24,424 nt of DNA from DAONLM01 sp035406685 (lineage in GTDB: Bacteria; Spirochaetota; GWE2-31-10; MWDO01), in the NCBI GenBank assembly GCA_035406685.1, contig DAONLM010000020.1, positions 1 to 24,424 of the forward strand, in the 5' to 3' direction. This document shows, piece after piece, positions 8,159 through 17,143 of this stretch. How positions within the stretch are numbered: the first letter of the stretch is position 1; each line of letters starts with the position of its first letter. The notes beneath the pieces are model-generated. The model saw nothing but the letters and a program-made list of their open reading frames with translations. It made no database searches and was not told where the DNA came from. The position numbers and the translations under genes were made by a program.

Positions 8159-8200
8159 TATAGAGAGATCGCTAATACAATGGAGCCAGCATAAAGTAAA

Positions 8201-10933
8201 ATGTCAAACTTAGTAAAGGCAATAATCAGTTTTATTATACTCATTTTATTGGCTATATTAATCTCTTTTGTTCTGTTTTATTCAAAAATAGATCTCGGAT
8301 TTATCAAATTTTTTAATACACATCTTGAGCAAAAATATCAAAAAGAGATAGATAAGACAGCACAAAAGATAGAGACCTATTTAAAAGAGATAGATGCTGA
8401 TTTAAATAGTTTTATATCTAAATTTGATTTTTCTAAATTCATTGATAAATTAAGATCAAAAAATTTTAATTTAGTAAATGAAGATAATCTATCAAAAGAG
8501 TTAATTGTTAAACATAATATATACTGTATAAAATTTTTTGATAATAATAAAAATATACTTTTTTCAAGTTTAGAAAATGAGAGAATTATTAATAGAGGAT
8601 TTATATCATTTGTCTCTTCTGATAGGATAGAAAATTTTAAGAATATCTATTCTTCAGAAACTAACAATAAAGAAAACCTATTATTTTTTAATGGTTTTGT
8701 TATATTTAAAAAAAAGGTTGTATATAATAATAAAATAATAGGTGTAATGCTTTTTTATTTTAAAGAGTCATTTATTCTGGATATTTTATTGCAAAATGAG
8801 TTCTTGAAATATGAGAGTATTGATTTTATAAATGATTCTTTAATTTTTATAAACAAGCCCAAAGAGATACCTAATGAAGAACTGCAAAAAATTACAATTG
8901 ATGAAAAAGATACAAAAATTATTGCAACAAATATTAAAGATTCTTCTGGTCATAATATTTCAAAAATATATAAGAATTTTAAATATACTTTTAAAAAATT
9001 CAATATTACTTTTTTAAGGCTTGTTGATAATAATGTATTTATTATTGATAAAAGAAGATCCACATTATTAGTATTTTTGTTTTTTTTGACTCTCTATATT
9101 TTAATTTTGTTGATTTTGTCATTTAAAAAATCAGATTTTGATAAGGCAAAAGAGAAAGTATCTCTATTTTCAACAATGTTACTCGAGGAGATAATAAATT
9201 CAAGAACAAAAGAAGAGATAGAGAAATTAAAGTCTCAATTAGGTAGTAGAAAAAAGAGAATTCTTGATAGTATTTATACTGATTTTAAAAAATTGAATAA
9301 ATCAAATAAAAAGAGCCTTGAAGAACAGCTTGATATTATTTTAAAAAAGATTGAAGAGAGTATGAATAGAAATCTTGAATCTCTTCAGCAAACAGAGACT
9401 ATTCAGAAAATGGAAGAACTTTTTGAAAAATTAATATCTACTATTACAGAAAAAGGAATAGCATTTAATTATAATTCTAATATAAAATCAGTTAATCAAA
9501 TTAAAAAGGTAGAATATAAGTCTAATAAAGTTTCTGATAAAGTTGAAGAAGTTGAAGAACTTGAAGAGATCGGAGAGGCTGAAGAAGTTGAGGAACTTGA
9601 AGAGGTTAGTGAGGCAGAATCAGTTGAGGAAGTTGAAGAATTATCTGAAGATGAAGAGGTTGAAGAATTGGAAGAAGTGACTGAAACAGAGGAAGTTAAA
9701 GAGCCAAAAGAATTAACAAGTAATACCAAAGAGATTAAGACTCTTGAAGAATTATCTGAAGCTGAAGAGGTTGAAGAACTTGAGGAAGTGACTGAAAAAG
9801 ATGAGATTGAAGAAGCCAAAGAAGAAGCAAATAAAATTAAGAAAGAAGAACCAACAGATATTGAAGAACTCGAAGAAATAGAAGAAGTAAAAGAAACTGA
9901 TTTAGGAGGAGAGGAAAAGGAAGAAAATGTAAATGTTGAATTAATTGAAAAAGAGGATATTGAAGAAGAGAGTGATAAAACCAGTTTGCCAATTTTTATA
10001 GAGGATGCAGAAGAATTTAATATGGATGTATTTTTTGGAGAGAATAATCTTATTTTAAAGAGGCCACCGATATTTGATAATAGCAGTGAATCAGAGGATG
10101 TTGTGATTTATGAAATATCAGGCGATCAAGAAGAGGAGAATAAATTAAATATGGATTATTATAATGAATCTGAATTAGATTTTGATATAGATTATTTTCC
10201 AAAAATAATGGGGAATGGAGAGGATATAAAATTAAATTTAGAAGAAGAAAAAGAAGAGATGGTTTTAAAAGAAAAAGATCAAATAGAAAAAAGTAAAGAG
10301 GAAGATATAGACAACATAGAAGATCTTTTTAATTTAAAGAGAGAAGATCTTAAAGATGAAGTGGGCAATTTAGAAGAAGATATAGAAGAGATAGAGAAAA
10401 TCGATGAAGAGATTCCCCGCATTCCAGATTCATTCTATGATAATATTAATAGGCCCGATGATAATTTAGCAAAAGAGATAGAAGATATTGAGAAGCAAAA
10501 GACACCTTTTCAGATTTTGTTAGATAATATCTGTGATAAAATAGGAGCTTTAAAGTTATCTCTCTTTATTAACTCAATGAACAGCGGTAGTTTTATTCAA
10601 TCATATCAATTTGGTTTTAAAGAGAGTAGAGTAGAACAATATAATATAGAAGCAAATAATACATTGATTCAGCATATTTTTACAAATGAGAGATTAGTTT
10701 ATGTTGCTGATATAAATAAGATAAAGTCTATTTTTCACAATAATGAAAAAATTTATGAAGATTATAAGGATATGAAATCTCTTTTAATTTACCCGGTTAA
10801 AATTTTTGGTAAAATTAGATCCCTTATATTTTTTGGTTTTGCAACAGATAAAAGGGAGAAATTAGAATTTGTAGTTGATATTCTTGAAAATAATAAAAGT
10901 GAAATAATAAAAAATATATTAAGATTGATATAA
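8201..10933 (+). CDS. Two-pass membrane protein with acidic repeat and GAF-like C-terminus
   Basis: This 910-aa protein has a membrane helix at about 5-28, an extracytoplasmic region at about 30-285 without a recognised family, and a second helix at about 287-308. A long charged coiled coil follows (310-415), then an extremely acidic segment of degenerate EEVEELEEV-type repeats (about 445-592) and more acidic linker. The last 150 residues resemble a GAF domain (from about 755: TPFQILLDNICDKIGALKLS, ending with a hydrophobic helix). No kinase, cyclase or methyl-accepting domain is visible, so it may act as a scaffold or ligand-gated adaptor. The start ATG has only a weak ribosome site; GGAG is 15 nt away. 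It faces a second membrane GAF protein convergently (11027-11965). The GAF call is moderate; function is unknown. Confidence 0.75.
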   Translation: MSNLVKAIISFIILILLAILISFVLFYSKIDLGFIKFFNTHLEQKYQKEIDKTAQKIETYLKEIDADLNSFISKFDFSKFIDKLRSKNFNLVNEDNLSKELIVKHNIYCIKFFDNNKNILFSSLENERIINRGFISFVSSDRIENFKNIYSSETNNKENLLFFNGFVIFKKKVVYNNKIIGVMLFYFKESFILDILLQNEFLKYESIDFINDSLIFINKPKEIPNEELQKITIDEKDTKIIATNIKDSSGHNISKIYKNFKYTFKKFNITFLRLVDNNVFIIDKRRSTLLVFLFFLTLYILILLILSFKKSDFDKAKEKVSLFSTMLLEEIINSRTKEEIEKLKSQLGSRKKRILDSIYTDFKKLNKSNKKSLEEQLDIILKKIEESMNRNLESLQQTETIQKMEELFEKLISTITEKGIAFNYNSNIKSVNQIKKVEYKSNKVSDKVEEVEELEEIGEAEEVEELEEVSEAESVEEVEELSEDEEVEELEEVTETEEVKEPKELTSNTKEIKTLEELSEAEEVEELEEVTEKDEIEEAKEEANKIKKEEPTDIEELEEIEEVKETDLGGEEKEENVNVELIEKEDIEEESDKTSLPIFIEDAEEFNMDVFFGENNLILKRPPIFDNSSESEDVVIYEISGDQEEENKLNMDYYNESELDFDIDYFPKIMGNGEDIKLNLEEEKEEMVLKEKDQIEKSKEEDIDNIEDLFNLKREDLKDEVGNLEEDIEEIEKIDEEIPRIPDSFYDNINRPDDNLAKEIEDIEKQKTPFQILLDNICDKIGALKLSLFINSMNSGSFIQSYQFGFKESRVEQYNIEANNTLIQHIFTNERLVYVADINKIKSIFHNNEKIYEDYKDMKSLLIYPVKIFGKIRSLIFFGFATDKREKLEFVVDILENNKSEIIKNILRLI
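9541..9900 (+). repeat. Degenerate in-frame coding repeat (Glu-rich)
   Basis: Variants of the unit GAAGAGGTTGAAGAACTTGA recur within the gene (for example around 9571, 9655 and 9766), encoding EEVEELEEV followed by SEAE, TETE or TEKD. Unit spacing is irregular, so this is an expanded and drifted tandem array rather than a perfect microsatellite. Confidence 0.75.
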
Positions 10934-10934
10934 C

Positions 10935-10950
10935 TTCTATAACAATAGAA
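10935..10950. terminator. Short hairpin between convergent genes
   Basis: TTCTAT and ATAGAA form a 6-bp stem around AACA, followed on the plus strand by an interrupted T-rich stretch. It sits in the 93-bp gap between two converging genes, where termination is expected, but the stem is weak. Confidence 0.3.
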
Positions 10951-11026
10951 AAATATCTTTATTTATTTTTTAAAAGCATATAAGAAATAGATTAAAATAG
11001 AGTAAAATAAACATACTATAAAGGAA

Positions 11027-11965
11027 TTAAATTCTTTTTTTTATCTGAACTAATTCAAATATTTTTGAACCAATTGCTGTTATAATGTTTAAAGATTCAA
11101 GATCGCTTATTGAATAAAAACCATTTTTATTATCAGTAAGATTTAACACAGCAACAACTCTTTGAAGTCCAAATATAGGAAGAGAGATAAAAGATTTTGT
11201 TTCATATTTATCCTTATATTTAAAATCATACCCATCATAATTTTCTATATTTGTAACAAATATTCTTTTATTTTCACTTGCAACTTTACCCGCAATGCCA
11301 GACCCCAATGGAATACGAATATTTTTTATATTAGCCTTTTCCTCAGTTGTCCAACCTATTGTTTTATAGACATATAACTCTTTATTTTTATCAACAACCA
11401 TTAAAGATCCTCTCTTTGAGTGAGAAAGATTTGCACCCCAGAATAAAATTTTTTCAAATAGTTCAGAAACTGAAACACACTCAATAATATCACTTATCAT
11501 CTGTGAGAAATTTTGATAGATAGAATCTATTTTTTCCTGAAAATTTATTTCTTCTTCTATTTTACTTATATGTTCAATATCCTTTTCAATATTTTTAGAA
11601 TATTGATCCATAAGATTAATATTTTTATTAAGAGTTGAAGAGAGTTTATTTACTGAAGATGTTATATCTGCGCTTGTGTCGGTTTTTATAGAAAATTCAT
11701 CTATATTAGTTGTAGTTAGTTTTATATTATCTTGCTTTAATGAGATAATCAATCTTATCATTATAGCAAGAACAACTATAAAAAATATAGATAAGAGTAT
11801 AAGATAGAATATAGAGATAATCGGTGCTCCAAAATCAAGCCATTTAAATCTATTAAAAAACTCTGTCTCTTTCATCATTAGATTCATAAATCCTAAAAAA
11901 TAAAGAGCCCCAAAAAGTATAATGATAGTAATAGATAAAAATATAAAAACTATTCTTTTCCCCAT
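11027..11965 (-). CDS. Membrane-anchored GAF domain protein
   Basis: This 312-aa protein has two membrane helices (about 5-27 and 48-73), a coiled-coil stretch (about 85-150) and one GAF domain (about 155-310). Typical GAF features are SLMVVDKNKELYVYKTIGW, the IPLGSGIAGKVASENKRIFV loop, and SFISLPIFGLQRVVAVLNL. No output domain follows, so it must signal through partners or stabilise a complex. Its ATG overlaps the TAA of the upstream TPR gene by one base (TAATG), with GGGAGGA in front, so translation is coupled. It is the last gene of the PBP operon. The ligand cannot be predicted. GAF call is strong; role is unknown. Confidence 0.85.
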   Translation of the reverse strand: MGKRIVFIFLSITIIILFGALYFLGFMNLMMKETEFFNRFKWLDFGAPIISIFYLILLSIFFIVVLAIMIRLIISLKQDNIKLTTTNIDEFSIKTDTSADITSSVNKLSSTLNKNINLMDQYSKNIEKDIEHISKIEEEINFQEKIDSIYQNFSQMISDIIECVSVSELFEKILFWGANLSHSKRGSLMVVDKNKELYVYKTIGWTTEEKANIKNIRIPLGSGIAGKVASENKRIFVTNIENYDGYDFKYKDKYETKSFISLPIFGLQRVVAVLNLTDNKNGFYSISDLESLNIITAIGSKIFELVQIKKRI

Positions 11966-13545
11966 TATCTTATCCTCCCAAGCATTTTTGCTAAACCGTT
12001 TTTATCTATAAACTTTACATTTTGATACTCCTGTGCCAAATGTAAAGCCTGTTTAGAAAACATAGAGGTAGCAATAAATACCCCCTGAGATATCCCCCTC
12101 TCTTCAAGCCAGTCTAAAAAATTACCAACAGAGAGTTCTGGTACCTCATCGTCATATCTACGCATAGTAAAAAGAATCTCCTTTTTTTTACCACCTCCCC
12201 CTTGTTCTACCAAAAAATTTATTGCATTTCCATCCAGATATTCAGTGTCTCCCTGAAATTTTGGTTCGGCCTTTATCTCAAATCCAAGAGTAACAACAAG
12301 TTTTCTTGCTATCTCTTTAAAATCCTTTGTTGGCATCTGATTAATCTTTTCCACAGAAAGAGTAGAACTTTGAGTTTGCACATTCTTTACACCACTCTTT
12401 TGCGAAGAGACAATTCCAGCAAGCCTCTTATCAATTTCAGCCTCCAGTCTATCTATATCAAATCTTACAGAAGAATACAATAAACCTTTTTTCAATATTG
12501 AATTTATTAAATTATCATCTATAAATTTTAAATTTATTTCAGAACCATCGCCAATCCCCTTTAATTTTGAATTAAGAGAATCAACTATTCTTCTTACATC
12601 TTTAAAAACTGGATCTATCAATAATATCTTTTGAAATACTTCGAGGGCATTCTGCAATTTACCCTTTTTTATCAAAAGAACTCCTTGATTATAAAGGGAT
12701 TCCTTCACAAGACTATCCTTTGGTTGAGTCTTATTATATTGATTTGCCTGCTCAAAACTTGTTAAAGCCTCATCGATTAGCTCCTTTTCTCTATAACACA
12801 TTGCAAGTATCTTATGAGCCTCAGCCATCATCTTATCAGAACTCTTTTGTTTTATAATGTATGCTGCCTGCTGCATTGCAAGATTATATTTTTTTTGCGA
12901 GTAGTATAAAATAGCAAGATAGTAGTTTACCTTTCCATTATCAGTAAATTTAAATCTTAAAGCCTTTTCTAAATTTTCAAGAGCCTTAACTGGATTGCCA
13001 TTATCAAGATAAGCCTTACCTAAAAGATAAAAAGCCTCTCCATTTGTTAGATTAACAGATACGAATTTTTCAAAATAATCTATTGCTTTTTGTGTCTTTG
13101 CCTGTCCTGCATAAATTCTACCAAGATCTAAAAATAGAGAAGTATTGTTTTGATCCATTTTTGCTGCTTCATATAATTCAACAAAAGCCTGCTTTTCATT
13201 GCCAGTTTTTAATAAACTACTTGCTAGTAACTGTTTTATTGCAGAAAGGCTAACATTGGCTGGTAGTGACTTTGTACTTATTAAAATTGTTAATTCCTTT
13301 TGAGCCCTCTGAAATAGATTTAGTTTATAAGCAACATTTGCTATTTTCCATCTCAATTCTGGGGTAGAATTCCCCTTTGAAAGAGCAAGATCATAAGCAG
13401 CAAGAGCATCATGAAGTCTGCCAGCGCTTTCAAGTCTCATTGCATTTTTTAAAGAAGATTTACCACCAAAGACTGATCTAAAAAATACAATTATTAAAAA
13501 TAATACTACTGTAATACCAACAATAATTATTATAATAGGCACCAT
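11965..13545 (-). CDS. Membrane-anchored TPR protein with degenerate Mrr-like nuclease domain
   Basis: This 526-aa protein starts with a single membrane helix (about 3-23). Six or more TPR-like helix pairs follow (about 30-320, for example NAMRLESAGRLHDALAAYDL and AFYLLGKAYLDNGNPVKALE). A C-terminal segment (about 404-526) has the layout of Mrr-type restriction endonuclease domains: FKEIARKLVVTLGFEIK, a central strand pair, GVFIATSMFSKQALHLAQ, and a final VKFIDKNGLAKML. The catalytic positions look lost. The Asp of the usual GxD becomes Asn in NAINFLVE (438-447), and the QxK strand reads LFTMRRY. I therefore expect no nuclease activity. Its start follows the lipoprotein stop by 2 bp, with AAGG upstream. 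A scaffold role at the inner membrane is inferred. Confidence 0.82.
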   Translation of the reverse strand: MVPIIIIIVGITVVLFLIIVFFRSVFGGKSSLKNAMRLESAGRLHDALAAYDLALSKGNSTPELRWKIANVAYKLNLFQRAQKELTILISTKSLPANVSLSAIKQLLASSLLKTGNEKQAFVELYEAAKMDQNNTSLFLDLGRIYAGQAKTQKAIDYFEKFVSVNLTNGEAFYLLGKAYLDNGNPVKALENLEKALRFKFTDNGKVNYYLAILYYSQKKYNLAMQQAAYIIKQKSSDKMMAEAHKILAMCYREKELIDEALTSFEQANQYNKTQPKDSLVKESLYNQGVLLIKKGKLQNALEVFQKILLIDPVFKDVRRIVDSLNSKLKGIGDGSEINLKFIDDNLINSILKKGLLYSSVRFDIDRLEAEIDKRLAGIVSSQKSGVKNVQTQSSTLSVEKINQMPTKDFKEIARKLVVTLGFEIKAEPKFQGDTEYLDGNAINFLVEQGGGGKKKEILFTMRRYDDEVPELSVGNFLDWLEERGISQGVFIATSMFSKQALHLAQEYQNVKFIDKNGLAKMLGRIR

Positions 13546-13547
13546 TA

Positions 13548-14753
13548 TTAATACCTTATATTAAAAAACATTTTGTAATATGTAAGAGAACTCCCATTAC
13601 CTTTAATTGAGATATAATATCTATCTTTGTCTATATCCTTTAAATAAATTTCCTCTCCTCTATCAATTCCTCTATCGTCTATTTTTTTTATAAGATTGAA
13701 TTTTTTATCAAAAATAGATATATAAGGATCAATGCCACGCACATCAGATAGAGAAATAGTAACAGAATTTTTACTGTTTAAAACATCAAATCTAAAAAAA
13801 TCTATATCATCTTCTGGGTAATATGCTCCTATTATATAACTATCTGTTATTAAATCAGTTGCAGTCTCAAAATCATCATTAAATTCTTGCTCAAAGAATA
13901 ATATATTATTTTCTTCATTTTTATGTTCTTCAATTGTAATATAATATAATGGTGCTTTTTTATCATTTTCATTTAGACTCCCACTAACCCTTATATAAAA
14001 ATCACCATTTTTTGAAGAAAGATAGGGAAATATCTCTGTGCCACCCCAACTATAACTATTTATGTATTTCTGTTTGTTTAGATTTTTATTATAAAGAGTA
14101 AAATTAATATCAAGATTGGATAAAGTTTCTATTTTTATTAAAAAATTATAATTCTTATTATCTTTGAATATTAAATGATAATAATCAATATCATTTTTTG
14201 GTGAAATTAATCCTTTTTTTACATCCGGAAAAGAAATTATTATGGCATTTTCTTCATCATTGTTTGGCTCAATTTCTTCAATCTTACTTTCTTCTTTTGG
14301 GATGAAATTTATTATATAAGGTATCCTTTCATTAAAGCCATATTTTGACTCAATAGATAATACTACATAATCAGAAGTAGGATAATACTCCCATAACTTT
14401 TCCCCCTCTCCTCTACCATTTTGATCTATTTCTAATATCTTTTTGCCATCAACAGTATAAAATACAATCTTCATATCGATTGCAGGAACACTGGATGCTA
14501 CCATTTTATAAGAGATATATTTTTGTGGAAAGAATATCTTATAATAATCTTTATCACCAGAATCTTCTTTTTTATTAAAAAAACCAACAATAGAGGATTG
14601 GACAGAAACTTCATTTGGCTTTGTAAATAGATCATTATTTTCAATATCAGATATATTTTTAAAAAATCTACTGTTAAAATCAATATTCTTAAGACATCCG
14701 GTAAAAATTAAAAGTATTATTAAAATAAAAGATATATCTTTAATTTTCATCAT
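13548..14753 (-). CDS. Lipoprotein with three PPC-like beta-sandwich modules
   Basis: Translation most likely begins at ATGATG (14753 or 14750) inside the end of the PBP gene. GAAGG lies 5-8 nt upstream, and this start gives a signal peptide ending in IFTGC, a lipobox with Cys at about residue 20. The roughly 400-aa mature chain shows three repeats of the pattern found in bacterial pre-peptidase C-terminal (PPC-like) domains: an EPN or EFND acidic opening, then a DxDYY or DIDFF strand, then paired strands. Examples are IEPNNDEENA with NDIDYYHLIF, and EFNDDFETATDL with DDIDFFRFDV. The first module is the most diverged. Such modules are usually extracellular, calcium-friendly beta-sandwiches; no protease domain is attached. 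Its place between a PBP and the TPR protein suggests an envelope role. Confidence 0.75.
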   Translation of the reverse strand: MMKIKDISFILIILLIFTGCLKNIDFNSRFFKNISDIENNDLFTKPNEVSVQSSIVGFFNKKEDSGDKDYYKIFFPQKYISYKMVASSVPAIDMKIVFYTVDGKKILEIDQNGRGEGEKLWEYYPTSDYVVLSIESKYGFNERIPYIINFIPKEESKIEEIEPNNDEENAIIISFPDVKKGLISPKNDIDYYHLIFKDNKNYNFLIKIETLSNLDINFTLYNKNLNKQKYINSYSWGGTEIFPYLSSKNGDFYIRVSGSLNENDKKAPLYYITIEEHKNEENNILFFEQEFNDDFETATDLITDSYIIGAYYPEDDIDFFRFDVLNSKNSVTISLSDVRGIDPYISIFDKKFNLIKKIDDRGIDRGEEIYLKDIDKDRYYISIKGNGSSLTYYKMFFNIRY

Positions 14754-16971
14754 TAAAACCTTCATCAATAATTTCATTATTATGAATGTAACATTTTTCT
14801 GGTATTGGTCCATCAATCCAGAAATAGAAATTTTTTGTATTAAGACAATTAGGACCTGCTATTAAACCAGTATCCATACAGACTGATAATAATTTCATAT
14901 TTGAAGGCGGCTCTAGTGATTCTGTTAATCCTTTTGAGACATTTTTAATATATTCACACCATATTAAAGCAGCATTTGATTCACTGGGGAAAAAGATTGA
15001 CTGATTTGTATCTATACCAACCCATGTTACACAGACCTCATTATTTGTAAATCCTGCAAATATCCCATCTCGATAATCCTGTGTTGTTCCAGACTTGCCA
15101 GATGCTGGCACATTAAAACCGGTTTTAAAAGCAGCACCATAAGCAGTCCCACCTTTTTCAAATACACTTCTCATCATTTGAGCAACCTCATAAGCAGCCT
15201 GAGGAGAAATAATTTGCTCACTTACTCTTTTTTCTGACGGATATAAAAAATTAAAATAAGGATTATTCTCTCTTTCTATATCGTAATAGATATTACCTGT
15301 ATAATCATAAATCTTTTTTATTAAAAAGGGATATCTATTTTTCCCATAATTTGGTATAATACAGTAGGCTGTTGCCAGTTCCAGAGTAGAAAGTTCACAA
15401 ACTCCAAGCCCAAGAGAAAGAACTTCCGGAATTCTTTGAGAATTATTTTGATCTGTAAGATATGCTGCCTTTCTTATAAAATTAGCAACCTCTTTTATAT
15501 CCATCTGATTTAATACCTTGACTGAAATAGTATTAAGAGATCTTTTTAGTGCATCATACAATGTAACCATATCCCCATATTTATGATTGTAATGATAATT
15601 TTTAGGCGTATATTTTTTACCGTCTATATTATAAGTTACAATCTCATCTTTAAATTTACTAAATGGATGAATATCAATATCACCTATCTTTTTCTGATTA
15701 AGAGCATAGAGATAGATAAAAGGTTTTACAGAAGAGCCTATCTGTCTGTATGATTGAGTCGCTCTATTTAACTGATTGGCAAACGTATATCCAGAACCAC
15801 CAACCAATGCAAGTATTTCCCCAGTTTTAAAGTCAATACTTGTCAATGATGCTTCTACCTTCTTTATTAAATTATCATCATATTCTGTTAATTTTAACTC
15901 ATCAGCTTTTGCCTTAATCTTTGCTCTTATCTGTTTTAATTCATTTTTTACAATATTTTCTGCGAGCCTCTGTCTTTCAAGATCTATTGTTGTTTCAACT
16001 ATTAATCCCCCTTTTGTTATTTTGTCATAGTCAAATTCTTTCTCAAGAATCTGTCTTATGTATTCTGTGATGTAACCTGAGTTATTAATACTTGTTTTCC
16101 AGAAGGATTGATTACCTGCGATTCCAGTCTCATCAAAATTCTTCCAGAATTTCTGAATTTCAAAATTAGCCTCCTCTCTTGTTAAATATCCATTATTAAC
16201 AAACTGATTCATAACTATATTTTGAATTTTTTCAGCAAGATTTCTATTTTTTATTGGGGAATATTTTTCCGGTGATCTATTCATCCCAATTAAAAGTGAA
16301 GCCTCTGCAATATTTAATTCAGACGCATCTTTGCCAAAGTAAAAATTACTTGCATCCTGAATTCCATAAGTTCCGTGCCCTAAATATATGGAGTTTAGAT
16401 AAATTGTTAAGATCTCTTCTTTTGAAAATCTTTTTTCCATCTCAAATGTGCAAAACATTTCATATACTTTTCTTTTTAATGTTCTCTCCTGTTTTGTAAA
16501 TAAAATTTTTGAAAGTTGCTGGGATATTGTTGAACCACCCCCACTCTTTCCGAAAGAAAAAATATTCCAAATAAAATTTACAAAAATTCTAAAAGGATTA
16601 ATACCTTTATGATTGAAAAATTGCTGATCTTCTATAAGAAGAAATCCAGTTAAAACAAAGGGTGGAATCTCTTTTAACTGAATCAATCTATGTCTGTTAG
16701 AAGAGTATTTTGCTATTATATTACCCTTTCTATCTAAAAATATTGTCTCTCTATCTTCTTGATCCTTTTCTACTCCTAAAAATATTTCTGTATCATCCTT
16801 GCCAAGTTCTTTTGAGAATGTCTCAATTTTTTCAAAGATAGAATTTTTATTTACATCATATTCGATATAAACATAAGATAAATACAAAGTTGATCCTAAT
16901 ATAGAAGTAAAAAGTAATATTATCAGTGTGATAACAAAAATCAAAATGCCTCTATTTTTCATATTATTCAT
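14740..16971 (-). CDS. Class A penicillin-binding protein (PBP1A type)
   Basis: This bifunctional peptidoglycan synthase polymerises glycan strands and cross-links them outside the cytoplasmic membrane. The 743-aa protein has one N-terminal membrane helix (about 8-33). The GT51 domain (about 95-265) carries IEDQQFF (catalytic Glu114), GGGSTISQQLSK (144-155) and the EILTIYLNSIYLG region. The transpeptidase domain has SSVK (413-416, nucleophile Ser413), SLN (478-480) and KSGTT (626-630). All catalytic motifs are intact and the length is normal. A short cysteine-containing C-terminal tail follows KSGTT. No ribosome site is evident at the ATG; an alternative ATG lies 3 codons downstream. It heads the four-gene minus-strand operon and overlaps the lipoprotein start by 14 bp. 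mrcA/ponA assignment is not possible without a tree. Confidence 0.95.
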   Translation of the reverse strand: MNNMKNRGILIFVITLIILLFTSILGSTLYLSYVYIEYDVNKNSIFEKIETFSKELGKDDTEIFLGVEKDQEDRETIFLDRKGNIIAKYSSNRHRLIQLKEIPPFVLTGFLLIEDQQFFNHKGINPFRIFVNFIWNIFSFGKSGGGSTISQQLSKILFTKQERTLKRKVYEMFCTFEMEKRFSKEEILTIYLNSIYLGHGTYGIQDASNFYFGKDASELNIAEASLLIGMNRSPEKYSPIKNRNLAEKIQNIVMNQFVNNGYLTREEANFEIQKFWKNFDETGIAGNQSFWKTSINNSGYITEYIRQILEKEFDYDKITKGGLIVETTIDLERQRLAENIVKNELKQIRAKIKAKADELKLTEYDDNLIKKVEASLTSIDFKTGEILALVGGSGYTFANQLNRATQSYRQIGSSVKPFIYLYALNQKKIGDIDIHPFSKFKDEIVTYNIDGKKYTPKNYHYNHKYGDMVTLYDALKRSLNTISVKVLNQMDIKEVANFIRKAAYLTDQNNSQRIPEVLSLGLGVCELSTLELATAYCIIPNYGKNRYPFLIKKIYDYTGNIYYDIERENNPYFNFLYPSEKRVSEQIISPQAAYEVAQMMRSVFEKGGTAYGAAFKTGFNVPASGKSGTTQDYRDGIFAGFTNNEVCVTWVGIDTNQSIFFPSESNAALIWCEYIKNVSKGLTESLEPPSNMKLLSVCMDTGLIAGPNCLNTKNFYFWIDGPIPEKCYIHNNEIIDEGFNDEN

Positions 16972-17075
16972 AATATCAAAAAGTTTTTATTTTGCAAGTA
17001 TATTTTTATTTTACATTACATTTGGGTATGATTTTACTTTTAGGCAAAAATTTTTTAATTTTTTTTCTAAAAATT

Positions 17076-17125
17076 GTAAAGGATTTTCTTAAAAATTTTG
17101 TGATTAATATATAGAAATATTTTTT
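17076..17125 (+). promoter_or_regulatory. Conserved promoter block of paralog 2
   Basis: This block matches the block upstream of paralog 1 (5641-5691, minus strand). It includes GATTTT, AAATTTTGTGA, a TAATAT likely -10 (17105-17110) and TAGAAA. No consensus -35 is present. The ribosome site TGGAGG follows at 17131-17136. Confidence 0.55.
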
Positions 17126-17143
17126 TTGTATGGAGGATTGTGT

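Noticed and set aside
9496..9819. Minus-strand Ser/Thr-rich frame of 107 codons
   Set aside because: It is the reverse complement of the Glu-rich repeat; repetitive GAA/GAG codons read backwards as TTC/TCT and TCA, giving Ser-rich nonsense.
9541..9900. CRISPR-like or satellite repeat array
   Set aside because: Units vary in length and sequence, preserve the reading frame and lack unique spacers; it is a coding amino-acid repeat.
17126..17143. Upstream ATG of the second two-RHH gene
   Set aside because: It places the strong TGGAGG ribosome site inside the coding region; the ATG at 17144 fits it at 7 nt.
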